This document shows, one piece after another, positions 59,324 through 64,000 of a DNA stretch of 64,000 bases. The stretch is from NCBI GenBank assembly GCA_048380335.1, contig DBFCCI010000005.1:102746-166745 (forward strand). Direction: 5' to 3'. The translations under genes were made by a program, and so were the position numbers. The notes beneath the pieces were generated by a model. The model saw only the letters and a list, made by a program, of their open reading frames with translations. It made no database searches and had not been told where the DNA came from. The first letter of the stretch is position 1. Each line of letters begins with the position of its first letter. This stretch comes from Lachnospira sp900551945 (GTDB lineage: Bacteria; Bacillota; Clostridia; Lachnospirales; Lachnospiraceae).

Positions 59324-59811
59324 TTTTAAGTATTATTAAAGCTAAGAGAAATATATTCTGTGTATTTTTTTGAATATTATAAAAATATTAAATAAAGTTG
59401 TTTCATTAGTAAATAGACAATATTAAGAAAGTTTCATAATTCTATTTTGTTAAGTGAATTTTAACAGGTTAGACATTTATTTATCAAAAAAACTTGTATG
59501 CTTTCTGACAGATTGATATATTATCAACATTGTTATTTTACTATTGTAACAACTTTATCTTTACGTTTATTAATCTTTTTTTATTATTAAAATATCTTTT
59601 TTACTCTATTTTTAACACTTCAATTAATTTCTAATTTCACATATTTAACACACTATTAACACAATTCATACATTGATGACAGGTAATATATGGCTATAAA
59701 CAAGAAAGACAAAAACAGTTGTCACTTGTATTAATGTGAATAACATTAAGATAAAAATTAATTAGGTACTATATTTAAAATTAAGATATGTTTAATAGAG
59801 GAGGTTATATT
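59324..59811. other. 488 bp AT-rich spacer without a recognised gene
   Basis: The stretch is strongly T- and A-rich with many TTTATT runs and no long frame. Only short imperfect repeats were seen. It may carry a curved or regulated promoter for the lipoprotein gene that follows, but no clear -35/-10 pair stands out. Confidence 0.5.
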
Positions 59812-62031
59812 ATGATTAATTACAGAAAACTCACAGCAGCGCTTATAGCAGGTACAATAACTTGTTTTTCAGTGGTAGGTTGTTCAATGCCCTGGGACAG
59901 TGCAAGCACAAACACACAGACAACAACAGTAGTCACAACACAGACAAATTCATCAGTTGTAAATACATCTTCCGTTACAACAGATGAAACAGAAGGAGAT
60001 ATTTCAATAGAATTAGATGAAGAAGATACTACAACATCTTATAACGAGTCAGAAGCTTCAAAGATAGAGCTTACACAGACATCAGCAACCGTAACAGGAA
60101 GTGGTGTTACAGTTGATGGCTCAAAAGTTACTATTACAAGTGCAGGAACTTATGTTATTTCAGGAACATTGACAGATGGTTGTATTGATGTAAATGTTTC
60201 TGGCAAGGGAACAGTAAGAATTATTTTAAATGGTGTCAATGTCACAAGTTCAACAACAGCTCCATTTATAGTTGAAGATGCTAAGAAAGTAGTTGTAACA
60301 CTTGCAGATGGTACAACAAATACATTTACAGATAGCACAAGAGCTACAACAGACGATGAAGATTATTCAGCGGCTATTACATCAAAGGCTGATTTAACAT
60401 TTAATGGAAATGGTACTTTAAATGTCAACGCAGGCTATAGAAATGGTATAAAAAGTTCAGACGATTTAAAGATTGTATCAGGAACATTTAATATAACAAG
60501 TAACGAAGACGGCATTGTAGGAAAAGATTTACTTGCTATAAAAAATGGTACATTTAATATTACATCAGGTCAAGACGGTATGAAGTCTACTTATGATACT
60601 GATGACACTAAAGGTAATATAATTATAGATGGCGGAACATTTAATATTACTGCAGCAACAGACGGAATACAGTCAGAGCATATTTTAAGAATTAATGGTG
60701 GTGATTTTAATATAAAGACTGGTGGCGGTTATCAAGCATCAACTAAGTCTAGCCCACAAAATAATAGCTTTGGTAGAATGAATAACACTTCTACACAGTC
60801 AACAAGTACAGATGAAGCAAGTATGAAGGGGCTTAAAGCAGGTACAGTTATAAAGATAACATCAGGAACATATACTATAAATACTCAAGATGATGCAGTT
60901 CATACAAATGGAGATATGTATATTGATGGTGGAACATTTAATGTTAATACTGGTGATGACGGTTTCCATGCAGATACACTTATTGTAATTAACGATGGAA
61001 ATATAAAAGTTGAGAACAGCTATGAAAGTATAGAAGCAGAAACTATTATTATAAATGGCGGTGATATAGATGTTACAGCTTCTGATGATGGTATAAATGC
61101 AGCAGGTGGTTCGTCTTCTAACAGTACAGATAATGCAGATAATAATCAGATGGGTGGTAATATGCCAAGTGGAATGAGTGATGGCACAGCCCCAGAGCCA
61201 CTATTAGATGATAACGGTCAGATGGGTATGGGTCAACCAAATGGTCAATCAGAAGCAACAGGAGAAAGACCAGAGTTACCATCAGACAGTAATGGACAAC
61301 AGGGAAATATGCCAAATGGAATGGGTAATGGCACAGCTCCAGAACTTCCATCAGATAACAATGGTCAATCAAGTGATATGTCAAATAATTCACAAACAGG
61401 TGGTATGCCACAAGGAAATAATAGTAGTAGCACAGCAACACTTACAATTAACGGTGGTAATATATTAGTAAATGCTTCTGGTGACGGTCTTGATGCTAAT
61501 GGTTCTATATATATTAATGGTGGAACAATTATAATAAGTGGCCCTACATCAGATGGAGATACAGCTATTGACTTTGATAACACTTGTGAAATAACTGGCG
61601 GAACAGTTATGGCATTTGGTTCAAGTGGAATGTTAGAAACACCAACTTCTGCAGAAAATGGTTCATGTATTGTTACAACATTTTCTACAGCAAGTGCTAA
61701 TTCAGAATTTTCATTAAAAGACAGCTCAGGCAATACAATACTTTCATATACACCATCAAAAGCTTATGCTAGTGCTATTGTATATTCAACAGATATTAAG
61801 TCAGGAAGCACATATACCGTCAATGCAGGAAGCACATCACAGTCTATAGAAGTAATTAGTTCAGTTACATCAAATGGAGTATCTTCTGGCTTTGGCGGTG
61901 GTGGAAAAATGAATAATTCTAACATGCAAAATGGCAATAATGATATGGGAAGTTCAGATAACAGACAACCAAATGGAAATCAAAATGGCAATATGCAGTC
62001 AAAAGGTTCTAACAATGCTAATTTTCAGTAA
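59812..62031 (+). CDS. Large lipoprotein with Cthe_2159-type carbohydrate-binding domain
   Basis: A 739-residue lipoprotein; the lipobox is SVVGC with Cys 24. A Thr/Ser-rich linker precedes a long beta-helix-like domain with recurring turns such as INGGDFNIKTGG and IDGGTFNVNTGDDG. This matches the Cthe_2159 (PF14262) family; the founding member binds cellulose and polygalacturonate. A Gly/Met/Asn/Pro-rich insert (about residues 440-540, nucleotides 61130-61430) interrupts the helix, and a similar tail closes the protein. ATG 59812 follows AGAGGAGG. A surface polysaccharide-binding role is inferred. Confidence 0.82.
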   Translation: MINYRKLTAALIAGTITCFSVVGCSMPWDSASTNTQTTTVVTTQTNSSVVNTSSVTTDETEGDISIELDEEDTTTSYNESEASKIELTQTSATVTGSGVTVDGSKVTITSAGTYVISGTLTDGCIDVNVSGKGTVRIILNGVNVTSSTTAPFIVEDAKKVVVTLADGTTNTFTDSTRATTDDEDYSAAITSKADLTFNGNGTLNVNAGYRNGIKSSDDLKIVSGTFNITSNEDGIVGKDLLAIKNGTFNITSGQDGMKSTYDTDDTKGNIIIDGGTFNITAATDGIQSEHILRINGGDFNIKTGGGYQASTKSSPQNNSFGRMNNTSTQSTSTDEASMKGLKAGTVIKITSGTYTINTQDDAVHTNGDMYIDGGTFNVNTGDDGFHADTLIVINDGNIKVENSYESIEAETIIINGGDIDVTASDDGINAAGGSSSNSTDNADNNQMGGNMPSGMSDGTAPEPLLDDNGQMGMGQPNGQSEATGERPELPSDSNGQQGNMPNGMGNGTAPELPSDNNGQSSDMSNNSQTGGMPQGNNSSSTATLTINGGNILVNASGDGLDANGSIYINGGTIIISGPTSDGDTAIDFDNTCEITGGTVMAFGSSGMLETPTSAENGSCIVTTFSTASANSEFSLKDSSGNTILSYTPSKAYASAIVYSTDIKSGSTYTVNAGSTSQSIEVISSVTSNGVSSGFGGGGKMNNSNMQNGNNDMGSSDNRQPNGNQNGNMQSKGSNNANFQ

Positions 62032-62062
62032 AAATATAGTAATTAACTAATAAATTATTAAT

Positions 62063-62120
62063 AAAAACATTCAGTCATTTAAGGAAATAAATATACTAAT
62101 GACTGAATGTTTTTTGTTTT
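62063..62120 (+). terminator. Terminator after the lipoprotein gene
   Basis: AAAAACATTCAGTCATT pairs with AATGACTGAATGTTTTT over 17 bp and continues into TTTTTGTTTT. Confidence 0.85.
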
Positions 62121-62206
62121 AAAATAAAATATTCTTATCACTTTAAATATTAAAGATTTTATTTTATAATATTATTAATAATTTAACAAATGAAAGGATA
62201 ATAAGC

Positions 62207-63457
62207 ATGAAGAAAGACTCAAATAAAAAGTATATATATAATGTAATAAGTGTGTTGGTAATTATATGCTTATCAATATTATTTTTCTTTATTTTGTTGA
62301 GAATAGACGCACTTACAACTGCATTTTATAAAGTACTTTCTGTATTATCACCATTTATAATAGGTGGAGTGATGGCATATATAATAGCCCCAATGTGTAA
62401 TTTCTTTGAAAAGCTATTTTTAAAAATGATGTCAAAAGTTAAAAATCAGAATAGAAAAGAAAGTGTTGCACAAGGCTTAAGTGTATTTTTTGGAATTGTT
62501 GTGTTTGGCGTTATTATTTACATAATATTAATTGTAATTGTGCCACAGTTTATAAATAGCCTTGTTAAAATGGTTCAGATAATGCCGTCAAGTATGGAGC
62601 AGATGATAAAGTGGTTACAAGACAAATTAGCTTCTAATCCGAAATTTTTAGACCAGACAAGACAACTGCTTGATAAGGCATATGATTTTATTCAAAATTG
62701 GTTGTCAAATGATTTAATAGGTTTTGCGCAAAATCTTGCAACAGGACTTTCATCAAGTGTTATGAGTGTATTTACATTTATAATGGATATAGTAATGGGA
62801 GTAGTAGTTGCAATATATGTACTTATTTCAAGAAAAAAGCTTTTAGAACAATTCAAGCTTGTATTGTATAGCATATTTAAGAAAAGTACAGCAGACTCTA
62901 TAAAAGAAGAACTTAAGTTCGCAGATAAGGTTTTTAGTGGTTTTATAAATGGAAAGCTTGTAGATTCAGCTATTGTAGCAATTATATGTTATATAGGGAT
63001 GATGATATTTAGATTGTTTATACCTAATAGTGAGCTTATGAGTGAAATGCTTATTGCTGTAATAATTGGTATATTTAATATAATTCCATTTTTTGGCTGG
63101 TATGTTGGATTAATCCTTGCTGCACTTTTTACACTCATGGTTAATCCAGTCCAGTGCGTATTTCTTGTTATATTTGACATTATATTAATGCAGGTCGATG
63201 CAAATGTAATAAGCCCTAAGATACTTGGTAATACAACAGGACTTTCAAGCTTTTGGGTACTTTTTGCAATATTATTCTTTGGTGGCGTATTTGGCTTTGT
63301 TGGTATGTTAATTGGTGTTCCAATCTTTGCAGTTATATATCATTTAATAACAAAATTAGTAATAAGGGGCTTAAAAAATAAAGGCAGACAAGATATGATT
63401 GAAGAATATGGAAAAGAATATCCTACATCACCTACAAAACAAGCTGAAGAAAATTAA
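62207..63457 (+). CDS. AI-2E family transporter
   Basis: Polytopic membrane protein of the AI-2E (UPF0118, PF01594) family, 416 residues with about seven to eight helices. An N-terminal helix pair is followed by a soluble amphipathic stretch (about 120-180). The C-terminal core has FNIIPFFGWYVGLILAALFT and QVDANVISPKILGNTTGLSS, then FGGVFGFVGMLIGVPIFA. Family members include autoinducer-2 exporters and Na+/H+ antiporters, so the substrate is open. ATG 62207 follows AAAGGATAA. Confidence 0.88.
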   Translation: MKKDSNKKYIYNVISVLVIICLSILFFFILLRIDALTTAFYKVLSVLSPFIIGGVMAYIIAPMCNFFEKLFLKMMSKVKNQNRKESVAQGLSVFFGIVVFGVIIYIILIVIVPQFINSLVKMVQIMPSSMEQMIKWLQDKLASNPKFLDQTRQLLDKAYDFIQNWLSNDLIGFAQNLATGLSSSVMSVFTFIMDIVMGVVVAIYVLISRKKLLEQFKLVLYSIFKKSTADSIKEELKFADKVFSGFINGKLVDSAIVAIICYIGMMIFRLFIPNSELMSEMLIAVIIGIFNIIPFFGWYVGLILAALFTLMVNPVQCVFLVIFDIILMQVDANVISPKILGNTTGLSSFWVLFAILFFGGVFGFVGMLIGVPIFAVIYHLITKLVIRGLKNKGRQDMIEEYGKEYPTSPTKQAEEN

Positions 63458-63480
63458 TATTTAACATAATTCATAAATAA

Positions 63481-63521
63481 GTGGTGAAAAAAGCATGGCT
63501 TACTGTGTCTTTTTTTACCAC
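63481..63521. terminator. Hairpin after the AI-2E transporter gene
   Basis: GTGGTGAAAAAAGCA and TGTCTTTTTTTACCAC pair with small bulges. The T-run is inside the stem, so it may work in both directions with modest strength. Confidence 0.5.
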
Positions 63522-63630
63522 CCCAATATTTAATATTATAAAACCACTGTGTAATCAGCATAAAATAGGGCTTTGTAGGTCATAATAGCTGTAATGCAAA
63601 AAGAAAAATTTAAAAAAATCAGAAAAAGTG

Positions 63631-63659
63631 TTGACAGATACCCGTATAAATGATAATAT
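63631..63659 (+). promoter_or_regulatory. rRNA operon promoter
   Basis: TTGACA (63631-63636) and TAATAT (63654-63659) are spaced by 17 bp, about 257 bp upstream of the 16S 5' end. Confidence 0.75.
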
Positions 63660-63916
63660 AACTGAGCTGTCAGCGATGGCAACAAAATAAAACAAAATAC
63701 GACAGGAACTTTAAAAGAGATTTTAAATCAAACTGATTGATTTTGTTAATAAAATGAACATTGATAATTGAACAGTAAAACAACCTTGAAAATTCTTTGA
63801 GAATTTTTAATCTAAAGCGAATTGTTATTTATATAAATAACATCCTTTAAAACAGTAAAAAAACGTTTGTTAGAAACGGATATTTAAGCTAGTTAGTTTA
63901 ACTGACTGGATAAACT
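63660..63916 (+). promoter_or_regulatory. rRNA leader region
   Basis: The 5' leader of the rRNA transcript contains GATAATTGAACAGTAAAACA and an AAAATTCTTTGAGAATTTT inverted repeat. Both are typical of Firmicute rRNA leaders with antitermination (boxA-like) and RNase III processing elements. nusB, whose product acts at such sites, is in the same window. Confidence 0.55.

Positions 63917-64000
<84 letters not shown>

Overview
The window is AT-rich DNA from a spore-forming, Gram-positive anaerobe of the class Clostridia, most likely a gut Lachnospiraceae species. The evidence is the full spoIIIA operon, spoIVB and spo0A, the DXP isoprenoid genes, pta-ackA, strong AGGAGG-type ribosome sites, frequent TTG starts, and a 16S rRNA gene of firmicute type entering at the right edge. 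The species itself is an inference. Nearly all genes read left to right, towards the rRNA operon.

Layout. 1-5.6 kb: spoIIIAA-AH, the mother-cell half of the sporulation feeding-tube channel; the 5' end of spoIIIAA lies outside the window. 5.7-16.6 kb: a housekeeping run (Asp23 protein, nusB, xseA, xseB, ispA, dxs, tlyA, nadK, argR, recN) ending in spoIVB. 16.6-20.6 kb: a reversed drug-exporter cassette (two ABC half-transporters and a MarR regulator) lying between spoIVB and spo0A. 20.8-24.4 kb: spo0A, an NlpC/P60 wall hydrolase and glgA. 24.45-25.05 kb: a 600 bp gene-free stretch filled by two very large imperfect hairpins, followed by tRNA-Leu(CAA). 25.4-34.1 kb: a small zinc-finger membrane protein, polA, coaE, a long FtsA-like protein, a WalJ-type metallo-beta-lactamase, and an ACT-domain/UPF0210 pair.

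34.2-42.6 kb is the accessory region. It holds an SdpI-like protein with a small anchored partner, a soluble chemotaxis-type receptor, a MATE pump with its MarR regulator, HxlR and PadR regulators, a decayed RiPP locus (38-residue Cys-containing precursor plus truncated radical SAM maturase), a nitroreductase remnant, and an intact zinc-macrodomain/class M sirtuin pair for reversible protein ADP-ribosylation. Two gene-fusion scars about 1.3 kb apart (near 39.0 and 40.28 kb) show that deletions have eroded this region.

42.6-59.3 kb returns to core genes: tmcAL, pta, ackA, a DUF177 protein, rpmF, plsX, acpP, rnc, smc, ftsY and a threonine ammonia-lyase, with a repeat-rich secreted protein and a uracil permease in between. 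59.8-63.5 kb encodes a large lipoprotein of the Cthe_2159 type and an AI-2E-family permease. A consensus promoter and leader then feed the 16S gene.

The most unusual signals are non-coding. One is a dispersed family of ~150 bp imperfect hairpins in three copies whose arms change together. The second is a pair of ~220 bp hairpins, each with two inner hairpins, between glgA and tRNA-Leu. The third is a short dispersed element with a ~21 nt core in six intergenic copies. The best protein-level leads are the RiPP remnant and the SirTM/macrodomain pair, which lacks its usual lipoyl-carrier partners. All calls come from reading the sequence; no database search was possible.
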